This document shows, in pieces, positions 28,259 to 38,890 of a DNA stretch of 64,000 nucleotides. The stretch comes from Paenibacillus sp. CC-CFT747. GTDB lineage: Bacteria > Bacillota > Bacilli > Paenibacillales > NBRC-103111. Location of the stretch: contig CP106741.1 in assembly GCA_030323305.1 (NCBI GenBank), positions 3,154,001-3,218,000 of the forward strand, given 5' to 3'. The notes under the pieces were generated by a model. The model was not told where the DNA came from and ran no database searches. It was given only the letters and a program-made list of their open reading frames with translations. Numbering within the stretch: position 1 is the first letter of the stretch; the number at the start of each line of letters is the position of its first letter. A program made the translations under genes and the position numbers.

Positions 28259-28717
28259 ATGGGGGTATGGATTGTGGAACAATGGACCGCTTTTTTGCAG
28301 GAAAAATGGCTCGTGCTGATCATCGCCTTCCTCGTGCTGGTGCTAGTGATCAAGCTGGTCAAAACGGTGCTGAAATGGGTGATCGTCCTCGCCGTGATCG
28401 GCGTCGTGCTTTATTACGGGTCCACCTACAAGGACCAGCTGACGGGACTGGGCGAATCGGTAGTGAACGGCTCAGCGGCGGCGGCCGTAACCGAATCGGT
28501 GAAGAACCAGGCCCTTAACCTGATCATCAACGAGGCGAAGGAAGCCAAGTACACGAAGAACCCGGACGGAAGCTATACCGTCGCGAGCAAGAACGTCAAG
28601 CTCGAAGGCACCCCGGGGTCGAATGAAGCGAAGGTGACGGTCATGAACCAGACCTTTACCCTGAAAATAGACGAGACCGTGCAGAAATTTATCGATACCG
28701 CCAAGCAAAATCAATAA
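28259..28717 (+). CDS. Membrane-anchored protein of unknown function
   Basis: A 152-residue protein with two close hydrophobic segments (LVLIIAFLVLVLVIKLV and WVIVLAVIGVVLYYG, residues ~17-57) and a soluble tail with IINEAKEAKYTKNPDGSYTV. GTG 28274 (GGGGG eight bases before) may be the true start. It precedes the CvpA/transglutaminase gene and is likely cotranscribed with it. Family not recognised. Confidence 0.7.
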   Translation: MGVWIVEQWTAFLQEKWLVLIIAFLVLVLVIKLVKTVLKWVIVLAVIGVVLYYGSTYKDQLTGLGESVVNGSAAAAVTESVKNQALNLIINEAKEAKYTKNPDGSYTVASKNVKLEGTPGSNEAKVTVMNQTFTLKIDETVQKFIDTAKQNQ

Positions 28718-28814
28718 AACCGGAAGGAAAGACTATCCTCCGGCATCATGGCGTATTATAGGGCATGCCGAACTCCGTATGGCTCAGCGTGCCCTGCATA
28801 AGAGGTGAGGCTTT

Positions 28815-29962
28815 ATGGCGGAATGGCTGAAGGCGATTCCTCCCGTTAATTTGTTGTCGGCCGCTATCGTGCTTGTGGTGGCGGCTTCCGTTATCCAAGG
28901 CGCCCGCAGGGGGCGGCCGGCTCGGCACGCCAGCTGGTTTACGCGGCTGGGGAGCTGGCCGCCACCGTGCTCGGCATCCTGTTGGCCTGGAAGCTTACGG
29001 AGTGGCTGTCCCCGCAGGTGCAGGCGTGGCTGACGGCCAAAGGCATTGAGGTTCCGAACCGGGAACTGGATGCCCTGAGCCAGCTTTACTATACATTCGT
29101 GACCGGGCTTCGGGATTTCTCCCTGATGCGGTCGGCGATTCTCTTCCTGATCATTTACTCGGTCGTCAAGCTGATCGCGAGCCGCATCCTTTACCTCCTT
29201 TTTCATGAGGGCATGGGTGTGGCAACCGGTCAGGGCCGGTCGGAAGGCGGCGTCCGCGGCTTTCTCAGCAGCTTATCGGGAGCGATCCTTGGGTCCGTGG
29301 CCGGAATCGGTAGGGCGCTCTTGGTGATCGCGTGTCTCTTCGTGGTCACGTCCCTCTTCCCTCAGAGCGGAGCAGCGCAGTACATCCAGAAATCCGGGCT
29401 GTACCAGGCGGGAGCTACCGCCGTGATCGAGCCGGTGACCGGCAAGTGGATTTCCGAGCAGCTTCCCGTGCTGACCCGTTCGATGGAATCCGAGTTCAAC
29501 AAGATCCTTCAGCGCAAGTACGAGGTGGTCGATGCCAACATTCCGGATAATATCGCGGAGGCGGCCCAAGAGGTGACGGCCAAGGCGAAGACGGATGAGG
29601 AGAAGGCGAGAGCCCTCTACCAGTGGATCGGAACCCGGGTGCAGTACGATTACGGCAAAGTCGACCTGTATGAGCAGAAGGGAATCTGGAAGGAGCAGAC
29701 CCCGGAGGACACGTTCGAAACGCGCAAGGGCGTCTGCATCGATTATTCCCGTCTCTATTCGGTCATGGCGAAGTCCGTCGGCCTGGAGAGCAAGGTCGTG
29801 ACCGGGCTCGGCTACGACGGAAAGGGCGGTTACGGCCCTCATGCGTGGAACGAGGTTAAGCTGGCGCAAGGCTGGGTTCCCCTCGATTCCACCTGGGTAT
29901 CGAGCGGCCTCAATTGGTTCAACCCGGCCAACTTTGACGAAACGCACATCCGTCAGGTGTAG
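28815..29962 (+). CDS. Membrane transglutaminase-like protein with CvpA-like N-terminus; frame break near 28909-28913
   Basis: About 382 residues after repair. The N-terminal ~180 residues have four helices and resemble CvpA; the rest is a transglutaminase-like core with a full triad: Cys in RKGVCIDYSRLY, His in GYGPHAWNEV, Asp in WVPLDSTWV. One added G at the G5 run 28909-28913 joins the two frames (RRGAAGSARQLVYAAGELA). The catalytic domain probably faces outside. It may act as a peptidase or cross-linking enzyme on the envelope; substrate unknown. Confidence 0.85.
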
Positions 29963-30115
29963 CAGGCCGTTTCTCTGAGCTTGTCTGGCCATGCCTGAAC
30001 GTTTTTCGGGAGTCCTTCTTTTTCCTTAAGGAAGAAGCGGGGCTCTCTTTCTACCTCTCCTCCGCCGGATGCGGCAAGGAAGCGGTTATCCCAAAAGAGA
30101 AAGGAAGCGTGCGCC

Positions 30116-30828
30116 ATGGGCTCTGCTCCAAAGCCGCTTACGGCCTACAAGGCGGTGTTCTTCGATGTGGGGGATACGCTGATGACGATTCCCGCCGCCC
30201 GTCTGATCATGAGGCAATTTCTCGCCCAGCGTTCTTTCCACCGGGAGGAGGACGAGATCGGGGGCTTTTTCACGAGGCGTTTCAGCTGTTCTATTACGGC
30301 AAGCAGCTCAATCCGGACGAGGTTTGCTCGCCGGAATCCGACCGGCAGTTTTGGATCCAGCTGTACCGGTTCATTCTGGACCGGCTTGGAGCCGAGGAGG
30401 AATGGACGGAAGATGAGATTCACGCCTGCTGCCACGAGATGTACGATGTGTTTACGGCTCCTGAGCAATATCAGCTGTTCGAGGATGTGGAGGAGAGCCT
30501 GGAGGCCTTCTCCAAGCGGGGGCTCCGGCTCGGGGTCATATCCAATTTTGCTCCGACTCTTCGGCATATTCTGGAGGCAAAGGGCATTCTGTCGTACTTC
30601 GACCCGGTCATCGTGTCGACGGAAGTGGGAATCGAGAAGCCCAATCCTTCTATCTTCCGTCTCGCGCTGGAGGAGGCCGGTCTCGAAGCCAAGGACGTTC
30701 TGTATATAGGAGACCATGAGCACAACGATCTGTGGGCACCCGCCCAGGTCGGAATTGACGCGGTCAAGATCAAACGGTACGATTATATGGAAGGGGAGGG
30801 AATCCGCTCTCTTCTGGAATTGCTTTAG
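30116..30828 (+). CDS. HAD family hydrolase; frame break near 30260-30264
   Basis: About 237 residues. Motif I is VFFDVGDTLMT, motif II ISNFAPTLRH, motif III around EKPNPSIFRL and motif IV YIGDHEHND. The first ~49 residues are in another frame; one added G at the G5 run 30260-30264 gives EIGGLFHEAFQLFYYG. A cytoplasmic phosphatase, substrate unknown. AAAGGAAG precedes the ATG, and the PBP gene starts 20 bases after the stop. Confidence 0.9.
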
Positions 30829-30848
30829 GGAAAGAAAGGAAGGGCCTC

Positions 30849-32911
30849 ATGAAACATACCGATAACATGGACGAGGCGCAGAAGAAGGAAGGCCGGATGC
30901 GCCGCCATTTTTCCATACGCATCAATATGTTTTTCTTTGCCACGTTCGTGCTGTTCTCCGTTCTGATTGTTCGTCTTGCCTACCTCCAGTTTATTGAGGG
31001 GCCGGCTCTTAACGCCAAGCAGATCAAGCAGACGCGCAAGGATGTCACGATCCCGCCGATCCGCGGCAATATTTATGATTCCGGGAGCAAGCCGATTGCC
31101 TGGACGACCTCCACCCAGTCCCTCTTCTACCAGATTACCCCGGGACAGGATGTGGAGCAGCAGATTGAAATTGCCCACAAGCTGGAAGAGATTTTCAAGA
31201 ATTACGGGGACAAAACCGCCGATCCGCTGACCGTAGAAGAAATCTTCGACTTGATGGATACGGGTTATAACCTGGATGGGACGAAGCGCAAAAGCGGGGC
31301 CAAGCTCTACAACTACCAGCCGCGGAGGATCAAGTCGGGCTTGAACCGAAAGGAAATCGCATATATTGCGGAGCACCAGGACGAGCTGCCGGGCGTGGAA
31401 ACGAGCGAAGAAAGCACCCGGGTTTACGATCAGGACAGTGTGGCGGTTCAGCTCATCGGCTACCTGCGTCCCTTCAAGGGCGTCGTCACAACGAAGAGCA
31501 CCCTGTATAACAACTACCGCGAGAAGCAGGACGATTACCTGCAGGATGAGTTTGTCGGAACCGACGGCCTGGAGCTGATGTATGAAGACGTCCTCCGGGG
31601 CAAGAACGGGAGCAAGAATTATCCGGTCAACTCCTTGAACCAGATCGTCGGCCAGGTGGAGATTACGCCTCCCGAGAAGGGAAAGAATCTGTTTCTCACC
31701 ATTAACAAGGATGTTCAATTGGCCACGGAGAAGGCCATTACGGATCATATTTCCTTCCTTCAGCATGCCAACGATTCCTTCTTCTCCAGGGAAAAGGAGC
31801 CATATCCGGTTACGCGGTCGCGATGGAGGTGGATACGGGCAAGGTCATTTCCATGGCGAGCATGCCGGATTACGACCCGATGGTGTATGCGAACGCGAAG
31901 ATTGCGGAAGATGTCTGGACCAAAATCAAATACCTACAATCAAATGGGACGATTCGGGACCAGCTCCCTAATATTCTGGATGACAAGGAACGGGCCAAGC
32001 ATCCTTCCTCCGTCGTGCCTCTCGGTTCGACGATCAAGCCTCTGTCGGTTCTGCTCGGTTTGAACGAAGGGTTATTCACCCCATGGGAACAGTATTATGA
32101 TACGGGGGTCTATCTGTACGGAAAAGACAACAACGCCAAAATCCCGAACTCGGATGGGGTCGGAAACGGATCCATCAATGCGGCCAAAGCCATTGAGAAA
32201 TCCTCCAACACCTTCATGGCGGCGATGGTCGGCGCCCGGCTGTACAACAAGTACAACGGGGGAGAGAAGGCCATCAGCGTATGGGACACCTACATGAAGG
32301 AATTCGGCCTGGGTGTGTCGACCGAAAGCGGGCTGCCCGGGGAATACGCGGGAACGCTGGAATATACGAACCGCAAGGTCTCCAGTGTCCAGAACTCTCT
32401 GATCCAAGGCTCGTTCGGGCAGCAGGCCCGGTACACGGTGCTTCAGCTCGCCCAGTACGCCTCCATGCTGGCGAACCATGGCAAGCGCTACAAGCCGCAG
32501 TTCGTCAATGAAATCAAGACGTACGACGGTCAGGTGATTCAAACCTTCCAGCCGAAGCTTCTGAATGAGGAGAAGTTCTCCAATACTTACTGGAACGTGC
32601 TGAGGGACGGGATGAAGAGCGGAGTCGAAGGCTTCGACGACTTCCCTTATGCGCTTGCCCGTAAGACCGGTACCTCCCAGCAGGAGATCGGCGGCCGCGG
32701 CAAGATCGACAACGCCGTGTTCATCGGCTACGCGCCTGCCGACAACCCCAAGCTGGCGGTAGCGGTGGTCGTGCCGGACGGAGGCTTCGGCCGTTACGGC
32801 GCGGCGCCCATCGCCCGGCACATCTTCGATGCCTACGATCAGTACATCGGGCTCGACGGGGCGGGACCGAAAGGGCCTCCAGCCAACCCGCCCAAGCCTT
32901 TGCTTCCTTAA
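30849..32911 (+). CDS. Class B penicillin-binding protein (PBP2-like transpeptidase); frame break near 31792-31795
   Basis: About 687 residues. One N-terminal membrane anchor (INMFFFATFVLFSVLIVRLA), a dimerisation domain with IPPIRGNIYDSG, then a transpeptidase domain with SxxK as LGSTIKPLS, SxN as KSSNTFM and KTG as ARKTGTSQQ. All three active-site motifs are present, so it should cross-link peptidoglycan. One added A at A4 31792-31795 joins the frames (REKGAISGYAVAMEV). The C-terminus is Pro-rich. It resembles the elongation-type PBP2 group. Confidence 0.92.
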
Positions 32912-32949
32912 GCGGGAAGTCAGACGTAACGTATGGGCATTACACATCC

Positions 32950-32984
32950 AAGCCAAGCCGCCTTCAAGGGGTTTGGCTTTCTTT
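32950..32984 (+). terminator. Terminator after the PBP gene
   Basis: Imperfect stem AAGCCAAGCC...GGTTTGGCTT followed by TCTTT, 39 bases after the stop. Confidence 0.65.
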
Positions 32985-33004
32985 ATGGTGCGGAAGGAAC
33001 AAAC

Positions 33005-33038
33005 AAAGCCCCGAGTCTCGTTGAGAACTCGGGGCTTT
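33005..33038. terminator. Bidirectional terminator
   Basis: A perfect 12-bp stem (AAAGCCCCGAGT with its near-complement ACTCGGGGCTTT) between the PBP gene and the convergent DinB gene. Confidence 0.8.
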
Positions 33039-33073
33039 GGCGGTTACTCCGTATCGTTAAGGTTCAGCCGGTG

Positions 33074-33565
33074 TTAGGGCTTCTCTACTTTCCAAACCGC
33101 ATCAACCTGCTGCCGATGATGCCGGTCGTGCCGCGTGAAGTCGAGCAGCAGACCCGAAAAGGTTTCTTCCATGAAGCCTTCGGTCCCATGGGCGATTCGG
33201 AACCGGGCCTCGGGAGGCGCATCGCATTCCCGAATAGCCCGGACGAGCTCCCGGCGTGCTTCGACGGCCTCGTCCAAAAGCCCCGCAGCGGATACTCCCC
33301 CGTGGGCGTAGACGGCAGCCGCCTCATTAACGGTCTGCCATTCCCGGTAATCCCGCGATTCCACCTCGGCTCCAACCAGCAGCTGAGGCAGAATCTGCCG
33401 GCTGAGCACCCGGTCCCAGGCGGTGAGGTGGCTCACGATTTGAGCGGGAGACCATTTTCCTTCCGCGATCGGAGCGAAGAAGAGGCTTTCGTCCATCGCA
33501 CGCAAGGAATTGAGCCAGGGGATTCCGGCTTCAAAGGGTGTGATATCATTTTCCATAATGGGCAT
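33074..33565 (-). CDS. DinB family protein
   Basis: A 163-residue four-helix-bundle protein. Metal-site His appear in IVSHLTAWDRVLS and TRHDRHHRQQVD, as in DinB_2 proteins, which include metal-dependent thiol transferases. ATG 33565 has AAGGAGC 9 bases upstream. It starts 21 bases after the stop of the sugar isomerase gene on the same strand, so the two may be cotranscribed. Substrate unknown. Confidence 0.82.
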   Translation of the reverse strand: MPIMENDITPFEAGIPWLNSLRAMDESLFFAPIAEGKWSPAQIVSHLTAWDRVLSRQILPQLLVGAEVESRDYREWQTVNEAAAVYAHGGVSAAGLLDEAVEARRELVRAIRECDAPPEARFRIAHGTEGFMEETFSGLLLDFTRHDRHHRQQVDAVWKVEKP

Positions 33566-33585
33566 AGCGTGCAGCTCCTTATCGC

Positions 33586-34437
33586 CTATTCCAAGCCGGC
33601 CGCTTGATAAACCTTCGCAAAGCCATCCGCAGAGCGGCGCAGAAGGTCATCCTGGGAGCCTTCCGGCTTCTCCTTCGTCAGGATCTCCTGAGCCACCACG
33701 CCCTTGTAGCCGATTTCCTTCAAGGTGCGGAGGAAGGCGGCCAGGTCAATGACTCCTTCGCCCGGATACAGCCTGTCGTTATCCAGAGCATCGGCAACCG
33801 GAACGGGCTTGGCGTCGTTCAGGTGCACATGCACGATCTGCTCCGGCTTCAGCCGGCGGATATCTTCGACATTGGCTTCCGAGGTGTACCAATGGTAGGC
33901 GTCATACAGGAAGCCGACATTCTTCTCGCCTATCGCCTCGAACCAGTCGAGGAAGCTGTCCTGATCCCAGATAAAAGGATTCTTCCAAGCGGTGCGAAGG
34001 TGATGAGGCCCGACATGCTCCAGCCCCAGGCGGAGCCCGTAAACACCCAGCACCTGAGCGACCTGGCGCAGCCGGCGGGTGGCCACCGCCATGAACCGGA
34101 CGGCGTCATGGTCCGTAGAAGGCAGCACATACGTGCAGCACGCCGTACAGCCGAGCTGGGCGGCGGCTTCCGCGTCCGCGGCCAGCTTGGTCAGGTCCGA
34201 GCGGAAGCGCGCCTCGTCCTGGCGCCATTCCACAGGAAGACCAATGGAGCCGATCCTCACGTTGTGCTCCTGCAGGAATGCCCGGGCTCCTTCGAGCCCT
34301 CTCTCCCCGATAAACTTGCGGAGTTCCCCGACGTTGTTCGTATCCACGGCGCCGAAGCCGTATTGGGACGCCTTCTTTATGTAGTCCTCCAGAGAGGCAA
34401 AGCCGCCAATGCCTGCTGTCGATATGCCTTTGATCAA
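33586..34437 (-). CDS. Sugar phosphate isomerase/epimerase (xylose isomerase-like TIM barrel)
   Basis: A 283-residue TIM barrel of the AP-endonuclease-2 superfamily. Conserved acids and His that bind the metal appear in LGLEHVGPHHL, FLYDAYHWYTS and IVHVHLNDAKP, ending with GVVAQEIL. These are the metal ligands of sugar isomerases and epimerases. The TTG start follows AGGAGGAG. The substrate cannot be predicted from context. Confidence 0.85.
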   Translation of the reverse strand: MIKGISTAGIGGFASLEDYIKKASQYGFGAVDTNNVGELRKFIGERGLEGARAFLQEHNVRIGSIGLPVEWRQDEARFRSDLTKLAADAEAAAQLGCTACCTYVLPSTDHDAVRFMAVATRRLRQVAQVLGVYGLRLGLEHVGPHHLRTAWKNPFIWDQDSFLDWFEAIGEKNVGFLYDAYHWYTSEANVEDIRRLKPEQIVHVHLNDAKPVPVADALDNDRLYPGEGVIDLAAFLRTLKEIGYKGVVAQEILTKEKPEGSQDDLLRRSADGFAKVYQAAGLE

Positions 34438-34661
34438 TGCAATCTCCTCCTTAAGGGGTCCAAATCCCTTTAACTGTATCGTTTTTTGTCCGGTTCGAAA
34501 AGAGGAAATGGGTTCAGTTAGAGGAATTTGCCTTTGATTTCGTTCCTCCCCTAATCTGTGATATACTTATTTATCGTAAATAAGACCGTTTGTCCCGGCT
34601 GGAAGCGTACCCTGTCACCGGCAGGACTACATAGATCATAACGTTTGGAGAGTGGAACCGG

Positions 34662-36534
34662 ATGTGCGGAATAGCTGGATTGATGCATTTTGACGGAAGA
34701 GAGCCTGCGCAGGAAGTTCTGAAGAGCATGACGGACATTATCACCCACCGGGGACCGGACGATTCCGGTTTCTGGAGCGAGCGGGGGATCGGACTGGGCT
34801 TCCGCCGGCTGTCGATTATCGACCTGGCCGAGGGTCATCAGCCGCTCTGCAACGAGGATGAAACCGTTTGGATCGTATTCAACGGAGAAATTTACAACTA
34901 CAAGGAGCTTCGCCGCATTCTGCAGGACAAGGGCCATGTGTTCCGTACCCATTCGGACACCGAGGTCATCGTCCATCTGTACGAGGAGTACGGGGACGAA
35001 TGCGTCAAGATGCTCCGCGGCATGTTCGGGTTCGTGATCTGGGACCGGAACAAGCGGCAGCTGCTAGGTGCGCGTGACCATTTTGGCATCAAGCCTTTCT
35101 ATTATCACTATAACCCGGACGGGTTCGCCTTCGGCTCCGAAATCAAGAGTCTATTGGCGGCGGGGGTTGTCGATCGCGCGGTGCGCACCGAGAGCCTGAT
35201 GAACTACCTGACGTTCCAATACGTCCCGGAGCCGGACACCATGTTCGAGGGCATCCAGAAGCTTCCCCGGCCCACTACATCAAATTGACCGCGGACGGCA
35301 AAATGTCGCTGCACCGCTACTGGGACCCGATGTTCGAGCCCGTTCAGCGCCCCTTCGGCGAATACGTCGAGGAAATTCGCGCCAAGCTGCAGGATTCCGT
35401 CGTTCATCACCTCGTGAGCGACGTGGAACGGGGCTGCTTCCTTTCGAGCGGCATCGACTCGACGGCCATCGCGGCCCATATCAAGCGGATCGAGCCTCTG
35501 CGCACCTTCTCGGTCGGCTTCGAAGGACCTAACAACGAGACGACCATCGCTAACGAGACGGCCAAGGCCCTCGGAACCGAGCACTATGCCAAAATGATCT
35601 CCCAAAAGGACTTTTTCGACGTCCTGCCGAAGGCCATCTGGCACCAGGACGAGCCGGTGGCCGACCCGTCGGCCATCGCCCTGTACCACGTGGCCCAGCT
35701 GGCGCGAGAGCATGTGACCGTGGTCCTTTCGGGCGAAGGGGCGGACGAGCTGTTCGGCGGCTACCGCATCTACCGCGAGCCGCTGTCCCTGAAGCCGCTG
35801 GAATGGCTGCCGCTTCCGCTCAAGCGGATGCTGCACGGCGCCGCGTCCGCCCTCCCGGCAAGCGTTAAGGGCCGGAACTACCTGCTGAGGGCTTCCACTC
35901 CGCTGGAAGAGCGCTTCCTTGGGAACGCGAAAATTTTCAGCGAGGACATGAAGGCGGGGATTCTGAACTCCGGCCGGGAGCTGCTCAGCAACTACCGGAA
36001 TCCGATTCAGATTGCGTCCGAGTATTACTCGAAGACCCGGCACCAGGATCCGGTCACCCGCATGCAGTACATTGACATGAACCTGTGGATGCCGGGCGAC
36101 ATTCTGATGAAGGCCGACAAGATGACGATGGCTCATTCCCTTGAGCTGCGCGTGCCGTTCCTCGACAAAGAGCTGTTCGAGCTGACCCGCCGCATTCCGA
36201 TGGAATACCGGCTGGCCGAAGGGACGACGAAGTACATCTTCCGCAAGGCGATGGAAGGAATCATTCCGGATCCGATCCTGAACCGGCCGAAGCTCGGCTT
36301 CCCGGTGCCGCTTCGCGACTGGCTGAAGGGTCCTCAGGGCGGCCTGATTCTCGAGCAGATTCAAGCGGGGGCATCGGCGATTACGTGAACCTGGCGGCCG
36401 TGGAGAACATGGTGGCGAAGCACCGGAACGGCGAAGGGGATTACGCCCGCCGCATCTGGGTTATCTACGTGTTCGCCCTGTGGCATGCCACCTACATGCA
36501 GGAGATGCCGAGCCGTGCTTTTGCCGCGGTCTAA
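34662..36534 (+). CDS. asnB: Asparagine synthase (glutamine-hydrolysing); two frame breaks
   Basis: About 624 residues after repair. N-terminal glutaminase domain starts MCGIAGLMHF with the nucleophilic Cys2, then MTDIITHRGPDDSG. The synthetase domain has GCFLSSGIDSTAIAAH as the ATP-pyrophosphatase loop and VLSGEGADELFGGYRIYR. It converts Asp, Gln and ATP into Asn and Glu. Frame breaks at CCCC 35265-35268 (repair reads KLPPAHYIKLTADG) and G5 36367-36371 (repair reads QAGGIGDYVNLAAVE), the latter restoring the last ~55 residues to TAA 36532. Confidence 0.93.
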
Positions 36535-36654
36535 GGATATTCCCGAGAGCTTGGCCGGCGTAAACCATCCTAAGGACGGAAGCCGGCCGAGCCTGGGAAA
36601 CCTTCCTTGCCGGTTAAAGATAGACAGCCAATTAGAGATAACGGAGGAGTAGAG

Positions 36655-37401
36655 ATGGGACGGTATAAACTGCTTGCGCTCGACATGGATGGAACCCTGC
36701 TGACCGAGGAGAAGAAGATCTCTCCCGAGAACACCGAATGGATCTACAAGGCGATCGAGGCGGGGGTAACCGTCATGTTCGCCACCGGACGCGGGGTTCA
36801 GACGATTCAGCCCTACGTGGAAGAATTGAAGCTGGAGTCCCCGATGGTATCGGTGAACGGCAGCGAGGTGTACCGGGCGCCCGGCGACCTGCTGCAGCGC
36901 CATATCATGAAGCAGGAATGGATGGACCGGCTGTATGCCATGGCCGTCGAGAACGATACCTGGTATTGGGCTTATGCCGTCGAAGGGCTGTACAACAAGG
37001 ACAAATGGACCGATGACTACACCTCCAAAACCTGGCTCAAATTCGGCTTTTTTACCGAAGACAAGGAAGTGCTGCAGAAGATCCGGGGAGAGCTGGAGGA
37101 CATGGCTCTGTTCGAGATTACGAACTCCCATCCGGATAACCTCGAGATCAACCCGCGGGGGATCAGCAAGGCCAGCGGAATCATGGAGGTGTGCAACCTG
37201 CTCGGCATCAAGATGGAAGAGGTCATCGCGATGGGCGACAGCCAGAACGACCTCACCATGATCAAATCCGCCGGGCTCGGAGTGGCCATGGGCAACGCGC
37301 AGGAGGAAGTGAAGCTGGCAGCCGATGTGGTGACCGTCATGAACGACGAGCACGGGGTGTCGCGGATTATCCGCGAATACATTTTCGGAGAGCAGGTGTA
37401 G
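36655..37401 (+). CDS. Cof-type HAD hydrolase
   Basis: A 248-residue HAD phosphatase of the Cof/YkrA-YwpJ type with a C2 cap. Motif I is LLALDMDGTLLT, motif II region VMFATGRG, motif IV AMGDSQNDLTMIKSAG. Such enzymes dephosphorylate sugar phosphates or nucleotides. ATG 36655 has CGGAGGAG 8 bases upstream. The DUF456 gene follows after four bases and is likely cotranscribed. Confidence 0.9.
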   Translation: MGRYKLLALDMDGTLLTEEKKISPENTEWIYKAIEAGVTVMFATGRGVQTIQPYVEELKLESPMVSVNGSEVYRAPGDLLQRHIMKQEWMDRLYAMAVENDTWYWAYAVEGLYNKDKWTDDYTSKTWLKFGFFTEDKEVLQKIRGELEDMALFEITNSHPDNLEINPRGISKASGIMEVCNLLGIKMEEVIAMGDSQNDLTMIKSAGLGVAMGNAQEEVKLAADVVTVMNDEHGVSRIIREYIFGEQV

Positions 37402-37405
37402 CACG

Positions 37406-37885
37406 ATGGAATGGGCTGCTTGGATTCTGGTTATCGCTTTGTTCGTCATCGGGATGATCGGAACGGTTTACCCGATTTTGCCGAGTGTGGTGGCGGTCTA
37501 CGCAGCGTTCTTCGTCTATGGCTTCATGGTGAGCTTCCAACCGTTCGGCTTCTGGTTCTGGGCGCTCGAGACGAGTATTTTTGCCGCCATTTTCGTAGGG
37601 GATTACGTCATCAGCGCCCTCGGGGTCAAAAAGTTCGGAGGCTCCCGCGCCTCCGTGGTTGGCAGCACGATCGGGCTTATTGTAGGCCCTTTCGTTATCC
37701 CTTTTGCGGGGCTCATCATCGGTCCCTTCGCGGGGGCGGTGGCGGGAGAGCTGCTCGCCGGCTCAGACATCCAAAAGTCGCTTAAGGTGGGAGTCGGTTC
37801 CCTGGTCGGCTTCTTCTCGAGCATGATTGTCAAAATCATCCTTCAGCTCATTATGATTCTTCTCTTCATCCTCTGGGTGCTGTAA
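37406..37885 (+). CDS. DUF456 membrane protein
   Basis: A 159-residue protein with four to five helices. The segments FVIGMIGTVYPILPSVVAVY, GSRASVVGSTIGLIVG and FAGLIIGPFAGAVAGELLAG match the Gly-rich DUF456 family. Function unknown. It starts four bases after the HAD gene and may overlap its regulation. Confidence 0.88.
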   Translation: MEWAAWILVIALFVIGMIGTVYPILPSVVAVYAAFFVYGFMVSFQPFGFWFWALETSIFAAIFVGDYVISALGVKKFGGSRASVVGSTIGLIVGPFVIPFAGLIIGPFAGAVAGELLAGSDIQKSLKVGVGSLVGFFSSMIVKIILQLIMILLFILWVL

Positions 37886-37923
37886 TTTTACATAAACCAC
37901 TTTTCCATTAGGAGATGATTTCC

Positions 37924-38681
37924 ATGATTAAGACACGCGTCACTGTCTGGAACGAATACCTTCATGAAAGAGAAGACGAGAATATCGCCAAGATCTATCC
38001 GGAAGGCATTCACACGGCGATCGCCAAAGGGATCGAGAACGATGACTTTACGGTCCGTACGGCTACCATGGACCAATTCGAGCATGGACTGACCGAGGAA
38101 GTGCTGAAGGAAACCGATGTGCTGATCTGGTGGGGACACAAGGGGCATGACCAGGTAACCGACGATATTGTCGCCCGCGTCCACCAGCGTGTGCTGCAGG
38201 GGATGGGGCTGATTGTGCTTCATTCCGGCCACTTCTCCAAAATCTTTAAGCGCCTCATGGGTACCTCCTGCGACCTCCGCTGGAGGAAGCGGGCGAGAAG
38301 GAACGCCTGTGGGTCGTGGACCCGGCTCATCCGATCGCCGAGAACATCGGGCTGTTCTTCGAACTGGAGGAAGAGGAAATGTACGGGGAGCACTTCGACA
38401 TCCCGCAGCCGGACGATCTCGTGTTCGTCAGCTGGTTTGAAGGGGGCGAGGTATTCCGCAGCGGTTGTACCTATCATCGCGGGCAGGGTAAAATTTTCTA
38501 CTTCCGTCCGGGCCATGAGGCGTACCCGACCTATTACAACGAGCAGGTGCTGCGGGTCATCTCCAATGCCGTCCGCTGGGCCGTTCCGAAGCATGGAGCC
38601 ATGCCGATCTACGGCTTCAACGAGCCGCTGGAAACGATCAAGCCGAAGCAGGCCCACGGAGAAGAACAGCCGCAGGGGTAA
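37924..38681 (+). CDS. ThuA-like (trehalose utilisation family) protein; frame break near 38284-38285
   Basis: About 252 residues with a class I glutamine amidotransferase-like fold. N-terminal half: [51 protein letters not shown]. After a break at the GG of 38284-38285, one added base gives [20 protein letters not shown] and the rest, ending in VRWAVP. ATG 37924 has AGGAG nine bases upstream; ATG 37915 is too close. The family is tied to sugar metabolism; activity unclear. Confidence 0.87.
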
Positions 38682-38690
38682 GCGGTGAAA

Positions 38691-38781
38691 GTGCCTTATC
38701 CGTTAGTGCTTCTCTGCTTTCCTATTGATTTTCGTGCGCATCCGGAGGTTTTCTCGCGAACAAAGTTTCCGGATAAGGCGC
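38691..38781 (+). repeat. Palindromic repeat element, copy C (91 bp)
   Basis: Ends GTGCCTTATCCG and CGGATAAGGCGC, inverted with one mismatch. The interior shares GATTTTCGTGCGC, GAGGTTTTCTCG and AACAAAGT with copy B. It begins nine bases after the ThuA gene stop and precedes a terminator. Confidence 0.8.
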
Positions 38782-38790
38782 TAGTCCTTA

Positions 38791-38817
38791 AGCCGCAGCT
38801 TGCCTGCGGCTTTCTTT
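38791..38817 (+). terminator. Terminator downstream of repeat copy C
   Basis: Stem AGCCGCAG / CTGCGGCT, loop CTTGC, then TTCTTT. Confidence 0.8.
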
Positions 38818-38890
38818 CCTTTATAGGGGACCCGTGCAGGCACCGGCCGGCCTTGTTTCCTCGGATTACTCAGCAAAGAAGGGATCCATC

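Noticed and set aside
35265..36371. Programmed frameshifting in asnB and other broken genes
   Set aside because: The breaks have no common slippery heptamer or downstream structure, need the same kind of repair everywhere, and affect unrelated genes. Missing bases in runs explain them all.
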